A stretch of DNA of 8,312 bases from Candidatus Moraniibacteriota bacterium (GCA_026396205.1 JAPLXF010000009.1:1-8312), one strand, 5' to 3'; positions 1 through 6,601 are shown, counted from the first letter of the stretch. The notes: generated by a model not told the origin, from the letters alone. Translations and numbers: made by a program.

Positions 1-312
1 ACCGGAGGTCGGCTTAAAATCCGAGGAACGCAGAATGCTTTTAGCGTAGTTTCCGATGCGGAAACCTTTCTTTTCGAGCCTTTCAATCCACTGCGATCCG
101 GTTGTGCCGTCGGTTGGCGGAAGGGTGAAATAGATGACGCCATCCTGTTCTCGCCAGCGACACGCTGATTGAGAAACAACCCACTCACCGGAATTGATGC
201 GTCTGACCGCTTCATTGGGGTCATTGATCCCCATTTGTAACATAATGTTTTTTACCAGAGCGTTGAGCTTGCCTGGTAAAACTTCTGCGATTACAAACAA
301 TGATTCATTCAT
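1..312 (-). CDS. Hypothetical protein, N-terminal 104 residues (runs off left edge)
   Basis: This reading frame opens with ATG at 312 and stays open to the window edge, so the C-terminus is missing. A textbook Shine-Dalgarno site, AAGGAGG (317-323), lies just upstream of the start codon, which makes both the gene and its start convincing. The protein begins MNESLFVIAEVLPGKLNALV and contains the stretches EAVRRINSGEWVV and DGVIYFTLPPTDGTTG. It has no signal peptide or membrane segment and looks like a small soluble alpha/beta protein. I have an impression of similar hypothetical proteins in Parcubacteria-type genomes but cannot name a family or function. The leader upstream contains two small hairpins: GCGC/GCGC (325-338), directly before the ribosome binding site, and CCCC/GGGG (350-363). 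Either could modulate translation, but nothing in the sequence proves it. Confidence 0.85.
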   Translation of the reverse strand, partial: MNESLFVIAEVLPGKLNALVKNIMLQMGINDPNEAVRRINSGEWVVSQSACRWREQDGVIYFTLPPTDGTTGSQWIERLEKKGFRIGNYAKSILRSSDFKPTSG

Positions 313-423
313 AACTGCCTCCTTGCGCTTATTTGCGCGATTTATTTTTCCCCTAATATGGGGATTTTTAAAGAAAATTCAGGCTTAAATTAGCCTTATT
401 ACTGGCTTATTCCAGTAAGGGTT

Positions 424-452
424 AGTCTAGCATAAACCAAAGAAAAAAGCAA
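424..452 (-). promoter_or_regulatory. Putative sigma70-type promoter of the left-edge gene
   Basis: Read on the minus strand there is a -35-like TTGCTT (447-452), a 17-bp spacer, and a -10-like TAGACT (424-429) preceded by TG one base upstream, an extended -10 arrangement. Transcription would start near 417 and give a leader of about 105 nt before the ATG at 312. That leader holds the hairpin UUACUGG/CCAGUAA as well as the GCGC and CCCC hairpins. Both hexamers are imperfect, so this is a plausible assignment only. The -35 overlaps a weak hairpin followed by a T run, which could be a minor terminator for transcripts arriving from the right. Confidence 0.4.
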
Positions 453-519
453 GCCCGGATGCCTGTTTTTGGCTTAAATAAAGTATTATTTTAATTTTTC
501 AAACCTCCAAGCCACATCC

Positions 520-557
520 AAACTATGAAAACTCGCATATGCAGAATTTCATAGTTT
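520..557. repeat. Imperfect 38-bp palindrome
   Basis: The arms AAACTATGAAA (520-530) and TTTCATAGTTT (547-557) are exact reverse complements. At the same dyad centre (538/539) lies a second perfect palindrome, GCATATGC (535-542). The only unpaired part is the four bases on each side between them. A two-level match around one centre is unlikely to be chance. It could be an operator for a dimeric regulator or a hairpin in a transcript. No T run follows immediately, so it is not an ordinary terminator. Confidence 0.7.
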
Positions 558-575
558 TTCAGAAACATTATTCAT

Positions 576-609
576 ACTACAGAATTTTGCTCGAGCAAAA
601 TTCTGTAGT
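576..609. repeat. Perfect 34-bp palindrome
   Basis: The arm ACTACAGAATTTTGCTC (576-592) is followed with no loop by its exact reverse complement (593-609), with CTCGAG at the centre. It lies 54 bp, centre to centre, from the palindrome at 520-557. The two are linked by sequence: CATAGTTTTTC (550-560) can pair, with one bulge, with GAAAACTATG (617-626), so the region could fold in more than one way. As DNA it could extrude a cruciform or bind a dimeric protein; as RNA it would form a very stable hairpin. Confidence 0.8.
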
Positions 610-643
610 TTTCAAGGAAAACTATGGAAAAGAAAAGTTAAAT

Positions 644-678
644 AAAAAAATTGAGGCCGCGGTGGTGTGCGCGGCCTC
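644..678 (-). terminator. Rho-independent terminator after the 70-codon gene
   Basis: On the minus strand an 8-bp GC-rich stem, GAGGCCGC/GCGGCCTC (653-660 and 671-678), with a 10-nt loop is followed by AA and a run of seven T (644-650). It sits about 60 bp downstream of the stop codon at 741 and probably ends that transcript. Confidence 0.85.
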
Positions 679-681
679 GAG

Positions 682-717
682 CCCTCAGTTGCCGGTGAGA
701 CAACCTCGGGTTTTTTT
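682..717 (+). terminator. Possible weak plus-strand terminator-like hairpin
   Basis: CCC-TCA-GTTG (682-691) can pair with CAAC-CTC-GGG (701-710), leaving a three-base internal mismatch, and a run of seven T (711-717) follows on the plus strand. The internal loop makes the stem weak and I see no plus-strand gene that needs it. On the minus strand the same stem would contain tandem G-A mismatches and may simply belong to the 3' end of the 70-codon gene's transcript. Confidence 0.3.
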
Positions 718-740
718 GCTTGATTTCAAGCTGGGAAATT

Positions 741-953
741 TTATAAATCTCCGCAATGAACAATAAAACTTGCAGATTTCTCTTGCTTAACTGCCTGGGA
801 TTCTTCAGCCACAACCAGCGAGCAATCGCGGTTTAAATCAAATTCCATTGGGCAGTTTCCCTTATCGCGCTTTTTATTACAACGCGAGTGTTTCGGCCAG
901 CGATTGCATATTTTCTTTCTGGCTGCTAAATAAATCATTACTATCTTGTTCAT
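741..953 (-). CDS. Small cysteine-containing hypothetical protein (70 aa)
   Basis: A strong Shine-Dalgarno site, AAAGGAGGG, stands 7 bases upstream of the ATG at 953, and intrinsic terminators lie before (991-1018) and after (644-678) the gene. That strongly supports a real, separately controlled gene despite its size. The protein is very basic in its first half and has cysteines at residues 16, 25, 34, 44 and 67, with spacings of roughly nine to ten residues between the first four. This could be a small metal-binding or disulfide-containing protein, but there is no tight CxxC knuckle, so zinc binding is only a guess. There is no signal peptide; the short hydrophobic start (IVMIYLAA) is too short for a confident membrane segment. 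I do not recognise a family. The structured RNA upstream, with its own promoter and terminator, suggests that expression is conditional. Confidence 0.65.
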   Translation of the reverse strand: MNKIVMIYLAARKKICNRWPKHSRCNKKRDKGNCPMEFDLNRDCSLVVAEESQAVKQEKSASFIVHCGDL

Positions 954-990
954 AATATTTCCCTCCTTTCAATGAGGTTAGTAAGGAACT

Positions 991-1018
991 AAAAAAAACC
1001 CGGTTTTTCGCCGGGGTT
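991..1018 (-). terminator. Rho-independent terminator between structured leader RNA and 70-codon gene
   Basis: On the minus strand the stem CCCGG/CCGGG (999-1003 and 1011-1015), extendable to AACCCGG/CCGGGGTT with one bulge, carries a 7-nt loop and is followed by a run of eight T (991-998). It lies after the structured RNA (1019-1142) and before the ribosome binding site of the 70-codon gene, exactly where a transcription attenuator would sit. GGGT at 1062-1065 (minus strand) is complementary to part of the stem and could act as an anti-terminator arm. Confidence 0.85.
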
Positions 1019-1142
1019 ATTGCTTAAAATCTGTTTCGATTATTGTTTATGCAGAATTTTTACCCAGCGAAAAACGACTCGTAAGTACGAGCATTAGCAC
1101 CAAAATCATGGTAGCTAAATTTTTCGCTGAATACTGATTCAT
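1019..1142 (-). ncRNA. Structured leader RNA or independent small RNA with three-way junction
   Basis: A near-consensus promoter (1149-1176) would start transcription at about 1142, and an intrinsic terminator ends it at 991. The roughly 150-nt RNA between them folds strikingly. A perfect 10-bp stem, CAGCGAAAAA with TTTTTCGCTG (1120-1129 and 1065-1074), closes a junction holding two hairpins: one with TAGC/GCTA plus ACCA/TGGT and a single bulge (1095-1117), and one with CTCGTA/TACGAG (1078-1091). A further helix pairs 1052-1060 with 1026-1033 with one bulge. No known class fits: I see no T-box, SRP, 6S or tmRNA signatures. It may be a riboswitch-type leader for the gene at 741-953 or a free-standing sRNA. 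An alternative reading is the 31-codon ORF listed at 1047-1142. Confidence 0.6.
1047..1142 (-). other. Possible leaderless 31-codon hydrophobic peptide ORF inside the structured RNA
   Basis: An ATG at 1140-1142 coincides with the expected transcription start, so translation would be leaderless. The frame encodes MNQYSAKNLATMILVLMLVL followed by 11 more residues and ends with TAA at 1047. The hydrophobic centre looks like a single membrane segment or a signal-like leader, reminiscent of attenuator peptides or type I toxins. There is no ribosome binding site, and the strong base pairing of the same stretch is better explained by RNA function, so coding is uncertain. Confidence 0.25.
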
Positions 1143-1148
1143 GGTTTT

Positions 1149-1176
1149 ATCATAGCAAATAGCAAAAACCTGTCAA
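1149..1176 (-). promoter_or_regulatory. Near-consensus sigma70 promoter of the structured RNA
   Basis: On the minus strand a perfect TTGACA (1171-1176), a 16-bp spacer and TATGAT (1149-1154) are present. The end of the spacer plus the -10, TTTGCTATGAT, closely matches TTTGCTATCAT of the plus-strand promoter at 5309-5337. Transcription should begin at about 1142. Confidence 0.85.
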
Positions 1177-1214
1177 ATATTAAAAGTCCTGTGTTTTATA
1201 AGGCTTTTATAGAT

Positions 1215-2132
1215 TTATTGTTGTCCTTTAATCTTCAAATAAACCTTCTTTCCAATTTTATAGAAAATAAAGATTATTAACGCCCAGACTATCAGAACCG
1301 GAATAACAATAATAATCAGGCGGATGAGGAAATTTATCAAGCCTTGCAAGCTTTTAACCAAAGAATTAAAGGCTTCTTTGATGACCTGCACCGGCCGCCA
1401 GGAATCAATGACGGTGATATTTGTGTCTTCGGTCAAGCTGATTGTTATAGTGGACATATCCGTCTGTGACGCCAGATATTTTACCTGCCCCTGGATTCTT
1501 TCAATCACTCCGCGCACCCGCGCCACTTCCCGCGTTACCGCCAAAACATCATCCATTTTTCCGGCCTGATTTAAAATCTTCAGAAAAGTCTGCTCTTCGG
1601 CTTGGGCATTTTTCAATTGCGCCTGCAGATCGGTATATTGCTCCGTCACGTCCTGTCCGGTTGTGGATTCATTAATTACTAGAATAGCGATTTTTTTGAG
1701 ATCTCCAAAAGCTTTTTCAAAATTAGCCACCGGCACTTTAGCTGTAATTGTTCCGCTTTTGACATTACTTTTGCTCTGGCGGATATTGGAAGAAAACACA
1801 TCGCCACCATTGTCTTTGGCTATTTTGGAAATCTTATCCGAAGCAGTATCTACTTTTTCCACCTGCAGATTCAAATTCCCGCTTTTAATTATTTTCTTCT
1901 CCACCGACGGCAAAGCCTGCTCTTCCGGCGCAGCAGAAGTATCGCCTGCTCCAGAAGATTTTAAAGCCATCCCGCTAGGAGCCGGCGTGGCTAATCCCGG
2001 CGTTATGGCATTATCCGTTGTGGAAAGATTATCGCTAATTACATTTCCCATTGGATTCATTAAAGAAACGGCAAAACACAGGACAATAATTACTGCGATA
2101 ATTATTCCCCCGATTGTTAATACTTTTTTCAT
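1215..2132 (-). CDS. DUF4349 domain-containing membrane protein (305 aa)
   Basis: The protein has an N-terminal hydrophobic segment (about residues 5-25), a Pro/Ala/Ser/Thr/Gly-rich linker (27-78), and a DUF4349 domain (about 78-237) that starts KKIIKSGNLNLQVEKVD and includes the typical GTITAKVPVANFEKAF. A predicted coiled coil follows within it (about 163-220, with TDLQAQLKNAQAEEQ). A C-terminal membrane segment (about 266-291) and a short basic tail end the protein. The layout fits an envelope protein whose central domain lies outside the cytoplasm, anchored at both ends. DUF4349 has no established biochemical function. The gene has its own promoter (2244-2252) and no convincing ribosome binding site, only a GGGG about 8 bases upstream. 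A weak hairpin, AAAAGCC/GGACTTTT (1182-1208), just after the stop may end transcription. Confidence 0.9.
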   Translation of the reverse strand: MKKVLTIGGIIIAVIIVLCFAVSLMNPMGNVISDNLSTTDNAITPGLATPAPSGMALKSSGAGDTSAAPEEQALPSVEKKIIKSGNLNLQVEKVDTASDKISKIAKDNGGDVFSSNIRQSKSNVKSGTITAKVPVANFEKAFGDLKKIAILVINESTTGQDVTEQYTDLQAQLKNAQAEEQTFLKILNQAGKMDDVLAVTREVARVRGVIERIQGQVKYLASQTDMSTITISLTEDTNITVIDSWRPVQVIKEAFNSLVKSLQGLINFLIRLIIIVIPVLIVWALIIFIFYKIGKKVYLKIKGQQ

Positions 2133-2139
2133 ATTCTTG

Positions 2140-2220
2140 CCCCGTTGAATAAATTTCGCTTTGCGAAATTATCCCGCCCAGCTTGCCTACCGGCAGGCAG
2201 GCGGGATTATTCAACTGGGG
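2140..2220. repeat. 81-bp multi-hairpin palindromic element in the DUF4349 leader
   Basis: Outer arms CCCC-G-TTGAATAA (2140-2152) and TTATTCAA-CT-GGGG (2207-2220) enclose two internal hairpins: AATTTCGC/GCGAAATT (2152-2159 and 2163-2170), and ATCCCGCC/GGCGGGAT (2171-2178 and 2200-2207) capped by TGCCT/AGGCA (2184-2188 and 2195-2199). Nearly every base is paired, giving a three-way junction. It ends only 7 bp before the start codon and lies in the 5' UTR. It looks like an inserted REP- or MITE-like element and could also slow translation. Confidence 0.75.
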
Positions 2221-2243
2221 TGTTTTAAGTTTTAGCTACTTTT

Positions 2244-2252
2244 ATTATACCA
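2244..2252 (-). promoter_or_regulatory. Extended -10 promoter of the DUF4349 gene
   Basis: The minus strand carries TGGTATAAT (2244-2252), a perfect -10 with the extended TG motif. No good -35 is present; that position is taken by the terminator of the carbonic-anhydrase-like gene. The expected start is near 2237, giving a leader of about 105 nt that contains the multi-hairpin element. Confidence 0.7.
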
Positions 2253-2253
2253 C

Positions 2254-2280
2254 AAAAAAAGCAGCCCCGTTTAGAGCTGC
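2254..2280 (-). terminator. Rho-independent terminator of the ATP synthase/carbonic anhydrase-like unit
   Basis: On the minus strand the stem GCAGCTC/GGGCTGC (2274-2280 and 2261-2267, with one G-U pair) is followed by seven T (2254-2260). It lies 28 bp after the stop of the carbonic-anhydrase-like gene. I see no terminator between that gene and atpC, so this is probably the end of the whole atp transcript. Confidence 0.9.
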
Positions 2281-2307
2281 CTGGAAATGAATAATTAAAG
2301 ATAATAG

Positions 2308-2772
2308 CTAGGAGACAGTTATAAATTCTATATTATCTCCGTTATCCACCAGTTTGGCATAGACCAAAATAACCTCTTTATCTGGATATTTCGCCAAGAT
2401 TTTAGCCTTAGCTTTTTTTAACTCTGTTTCGTGGAATTGTTGTTCAGCTTCGATATCGCCGTTGAACTTTTCCGAACCGCCGTAAGCGCCGCAGTCCTGG
2501 TGGTTTATGATAACTATTTTTTGCGCGTGGTGGAGATTTACCGGAACGCTGATGCATTGCATGGCCAAGCTTTTATCATCAGCCGATTCATTGATAGTTT
2601 TCGCCGCGCCGGGCAATGATGGAAAATCAAAAATTTTTATGCCTAATCCGCCAGCCGGCGGACTGCTTTTCACGAACTTGACGGTTTCTTTCCAAAAACG
2701 GAAATCAATACAGCTCAAAACCACTGCTTCGCAATGATGGATATTTTTGTAACTAAATGGATATTTTGCCAT
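2308..2772 (-). CDS. Short beta-carbonic-anhydrase-like protein (154 aa)
   Basis: Beta-carbonic anhydrases interconvert CO2 and bicarbonate using zinc held by Cys, His, Cys with an Asp-Arg dyad. These residues are visible: CIDFR (Cys21, Asp23, Arg25) and NHQDCGAYGG (His91, Cys94). The protein is shorter than typical family members (about 200 residues), and the segment between the motifs differs from the usual form, so it may be a divergent branch with another role; catalysis is inferred. Residues 37-42 (SPPAGG) are encoded by a GC-rich palindrome (2647-2662) and look like an insertion. The ribosome binding site AAGGAAGGGG precedes the ATG at 2772. It follows atpC by 72 bp with no terminator between, so co-transcription is likely. 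A link to ATP synthase function is not evident. Confidence 0.75.
   Translation of the reverse strand: MAKYPFSYKNIHHCEAVVLSCIDFRFWKETVKFVKSSPPAGGLGIKIFDFPSLPGAAKTINESADDKSLAMQCISVPVNLHHAQKIVIINHQDCGAYGGSEKFNGDIEAEQQFHETELKKAKAKILAKYPDKEVILVYAKLVDNGDNIEFITVS
2647..2662. repeat. GC-rich palindrome inserted in frame in the carbonic anhydrase-like gene
   Basis: TCCGCC-AGCC-GGCGGA is a perfect 6-bp inverted repeat with a 4-base loop. It encodes the Ser-Pro-Pro-Ala-Gly-Gly stretch at residues 37-42, which has no counterpart in the beta-carbonic anhydrase motifs I know. It probably belongs to the same class of in-frame palindromic insertions seen in atpD and atpG in this window. Confidence 0.6.
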
Positions 2773-2844
2773 AAATTTTCCCCTTCCTTTTTAAAATTAA
2801 TAGTTTTCAAACAACAAGTTAATATCTTACTCTTTATTTAAAAA

Positions 2845-3279
2845 TTAGTCAACTCTCATGCCTTTCCGACTCCTATGTTTCCTAGCCACCTTAATCCTCG
2901 CCATTTCCTTATCCACTGCCGCGGCGACGCGGGCAAAATCGGTTTCATCCACGCCGACCTTTTGTTTTTTCAGTTCTTCGGCTTTGAGTCTGGCTTCTTC
3001 GGCGCGCTTTTCGTCAATTTCCTCCGCCCGTTCGGCCGTATCGGCCAAAACCACCAGATTATTTTGATCAAATTCAATAAACCCGCCGGAAACCGCCATG
3101 GCAATTTCTTCTTTATCTTTTTTGAGCATAATCTCCCCGGCTTTGAGCGACGCGATATACGACCGGTGGTTCGGTAAAATCGTCACCTCGCCGTCGGATA
3201 CGGGAAGCGTCGCTTGATCAACTTCATTCTCATACACCGTTTTCTCTGGGGTAACTATTTTGAAATGAATTTTATTCAT
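2845..3279 (-). CDS. atpC: F1Fo ATP synthase epsilon subunit
   Basis: The epsilon subunit sits on the central stalk with gamma and regulates or couples catalysis. The 144-residue protein opens with FKIVTPEKTVYENEVDQATL and has the family motif DGEVTILPNHRSYIASLKAGE (about residues 29-49), followed by the GGFIEFDQNNLVVLADTAERAEEID end of the beta sandwich (to about residue 90). A long charged helical C-terminal domain (about 88-144), rich in Lys, Glu and Arg, completes it. Length is normal for the family. It follows atpD by 19 bp, as expected in an operon. No clear Shine-Dalgarno site precedes the ATG, so translation may be coupled to atpD or start without one. Confidence 0.97.
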   Translation of the reverse strand: MNKIHFKIVTPEKTVYENEVDQATLPVSDGEVTILPNHRSYIASLKAGEIMLKKDKEEIAMAVSGGFIEFDQNNLVVLADTAERAEEIDEKRAEEARLKAEELKKQKVGVDETDFARVAAAVDKEMARIKVARKHRSRKGMRVD

Positions 3280-3298
3280 TTAAATTTCTAATTAAGAA

Positions 3299-5221
<1,923 letters not shown>

Positions 5222-5225
<4 letters not shown>

Positions 5226-5293
5226 ATCATTGTTTGATTTAGTTTTCCAGCGCTGCTCTGCCTAATTTGGTTATAAAATGCAATATTCTTCAT
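5222..5293 (-). pseudogene. 23-codon ORF resembling the tail of AtpG (possible relic)
   Basis: The frame encodes MKNIAFYNQIRQSSAGKLNQ plus three residues and ends in TGA overlapping the ATG of the nucleotidyltransferase gene. FYNQIRQ followed by SAG recalls the C-terminus of AtpG in this window, AYNQIRQ...EISAGRAALEN, with about ten residues missing between. The shared codons differ mainly at synonymous positions. It could be a relic of a duplicated atpG end, or a short coupling ORF that resembles it by chance; six identical residues in a row plus SAG is suggestive, not proof. Confidence 0.35.
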
Positions 5294-5308
5294 ATTTTAC
5301 TGTAGTAC

Positions 5309-5337
5309 TTGACAGATGGCAACCAGTTTGCTATCAT
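5309..5337 (+). promoter_or_regulatory. Strong sigma70 promoter on the plus strand inside the cargo block
   Basis: Perfect TTGACA (5309-5314), a 17-bp spacer and TATCAT (5332-5337) form a near-consensus promoter. It points to the right, against every gene in the window. Transcription would begin near 5344, toward the 3' end of the gene at 5403-5819. Confidence 0.8.
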
Positions 5338-5343
5338 ACAGTT

Positions 5344-5399
5344 GAAAAAGGCTTTCGGCCGTAGTTTATATACTACACATAGCGGAGGGTCTTTTTTTT
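5344..5399 (+). ncRNA. Candidate small RNA of about 56 nt
   Basis: The predicted transcript from the promoter at 5309-5337 ends in a run of eight T (5392-5399). Its 5' part AAAAAGGCTTTC (5345-5356) can pair over 12 consecutive positions, with three G-U pairs, with GAGGGTCTTTTT (5385-5396). Inside lies the hairpin GTAGT/ACTAC (5361-5376). The whole RNA would therefore be a closed stem carrying an inner hairpin. If termination is incomplete, the read-through would be antisense to the gene at 5403-5819. I recognise no family. Confidence 0.45.
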
Positions 5400-5402
5400 G
5401 TT

Positions 5403-5819
5403 TTATTCTTCCGGAAACACCGATAAAAAGAACTTTTGATCATTTTTTTTATCTTCTTTTACTTGCACAAAAAATAGTTCTTTTTCTTTCGTCATTCCAG
5501 CGAATCGATGCAGTATTTCAGTTGGTTTATTTGGATTTTGTTTGGAAACTGGTTCGTATCTGGATTTTTCTAAGAGTTCTACGGCGCACGGATAAAATTT
5601 CATTCTGCGGCTTCTATCCCTCCAGTTTTTCTGCCAGAGATGATCCCAAAAATAATCTATAAATATTTTGTCTTTACTAAAATATGTTGAGCGTAAATAT
5701 GGCCTCCTTTTCGTCTTTCTTTTTATCTTTTTGTAGATTGCAAAGGCCTTTAAATAAACCTCATGATAATCGGTTCCGGAAAGCTTTTTGTTTTTGCACT
5801 GGAATATTTTTACAGCCAT
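5403..5819 (-). CDS. Small basic protein, possibly a BECR-type (phage barnase-EndoU-RelE-like) RNase
   Basis: The 138-residue protein is rich in Lys and Arg, especially in residues 28-75. It ends in a pattern, ILHRFAGMTKEKELFFVQVKE followed by KFFLSVFPEE, that recalls the C-terminal strands of the phage-encoded BECR-fold nuclease domains (PBECR families), where a conserved His and a G-x-T-K-x-x-x-x-F/Y-x-V-Q stretch precede a final SVFP strand. That match is from memory of the pattern and is tentative; active-site residues cannot be assigned. If right, the product would be an RNA-cleaving toxin. Its ATG directly abuts the TAG of the atpD relic (5820-5876), with no ribosome binding site visible, so translation might be coupled to the relic. 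It probably arrived with the neighbouring cargo. Confidence 0.75.
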   Translation of the reverse strand: MAVKIFQCKNKKLSGTDYHEVYLKAFAIYKKIKRKTKRRPYLRSTYFSKDKIFIDYFWDHLWQKNWRDRSRRMKFYPCAVELLEKSRYEPVSKQNPNKPTEILHRFAGMTKEKELFFVQVKEDKKNDQKFFLSVFPEE

Positions 5820-5876
5820 CTATTTATATTTAAATACGACTGGTCCGATTACTTGGGCAATTTTTCCTTTGTTCAT
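5820..5876 (-). pseudogene. Relic of the atpD start (first 14 codons)
   Basis: An 18-codon frame from the ATG at 5876 reads MNKGKIAQVIGPVV, then FKYK and a stop. The first 14 residues are a typical AtpD N-terminus; the intact atpD in this window has [15 protein letters not shown] at the same place. The two DNA copies differ mainly at third codon positions, so the relic is an old or foreign copy and not a recent exact duplication. Similarity ends exactly where VDVEF would follow. It lies 1.1 kb upstream of the real atpD and directly before the next gene's ATG. Confidence 0.8.
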
Positions 5877-5895
5877 AAAAATATAATTAAAATAT

Positions 5896-6601
5896 TTATT
5901 GATTAATTCCAGCTTTATATTCTTCCCACTTTTTCTTTAAATAGGGGTAGGTTCTCAGTCTGTCCTGATCGCTTAATGATTCAAGGAATTTTTTGTATAA
6001 TAACGCTTCCTCCTTTATTTCACTAAATTTGGTTTTTATAAAATCAATTGCATTTTTTAAACTGTTTTTATCTGAAAAATCTATATCTACTTTAATTTTA
6101 TCTTGAGGATGAAGTCCAGCATTCAGAATAAGTTGCATCACCTTATAGTCTGATGGAGGTATTTTATCGGCAATCCACTCATCTCCCACAGCTCCATTAT
6201 TGTAAACTCCTTGCAAATACGATGTGATTTCCGGTTTTCTTATCGGTAAATTTGCTGTATCAACTTCAATAATAACCCCACAACTAGGTAATTTTATATA
6301 TTTCATTCTTTGACCGTATTCATCAAGGTGCACTGGGGTTTCAATATGATTATTTTTTACTGAACCGTCTTCTGAATATGCATAATCTACCATATTTTTA
6401 TTAGTTGACATGTACACTCCTAACTCATTACCATCATTAACTTTAGTCGGATCTTTTTCATTAACATTCATGGGCACCAGAGTTTCTTGAAATTTTTCAA
6501 TTGAAAGTTCCTCCGGATTAATTGTATAAGCCCGATAAAGCTTTTCGGGGTTTTTTTTCTTCTTCTTTTTTTGATTCTATTGTAGGACGTTCAAAATTCA
6601 T
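5896..6601 (-). pseudogene. Frameshifted gene, ADP-ribosyltransferase-like hypothetical protein (about 235 aa)
   Basis: The natural start is the ATG at 6601, 4 bp after the atpG stop, giving MNFERPTIESKKEEEKK. At a run of eight A (minus strand; 6551-6558) the frame must shift by one base to continue as PEKLYRAYTINPEELSIEKF and then into the long open frame from 6477 to 5896. Dropping one A restores a continuous protein. Visible motifs are LYRAYT, GNELGVYMSTN and GDEWIADKIPPSDY. Their order (Arg; Ser-Thr; Glu) is like the R-S-E arrangement of ADP-ribosyltransferase folds, so this may be an ART-like toxin or modifier; this is inference. The C-terminal third is helical and charged. If the frameshift is real, only an N-terminally truncated protein from the ATG at 6477 could be made, which would lack the LYRAYT arginine. 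Confidence 0.7.

Noticed and set aside
350..363. CCCC-TAATAT-GGGG followed by T on the plus strand as a terminator.
   Set aside because: The stem is only 4 bp and no plus-strand gene feeds it; it fits better as a small hairpin in the leader of the left-edge gene.
539..766. Plus-strand ORF of 75 codons across the palindromes.
   Set aside because: It runs through two long palindromes and a terminator stem, has no ribosome binding site, and its product has no recognisable pattern.
1663..2148. Plus-strand ORF of 161 codons.
   Set aside because: It is antisense to the DUF4349 gene, without a start signal or recognisable domain.
5309..5662. Plus-strand ORF of 117 codons beginning with TTG.
   Set aside because: It overlaps the minus-strand gene 5403-5819, its TTG is the -35 box of the promoter, it has no ribosome binding site, and its product is a hydrophobic shadow with no family pattern.
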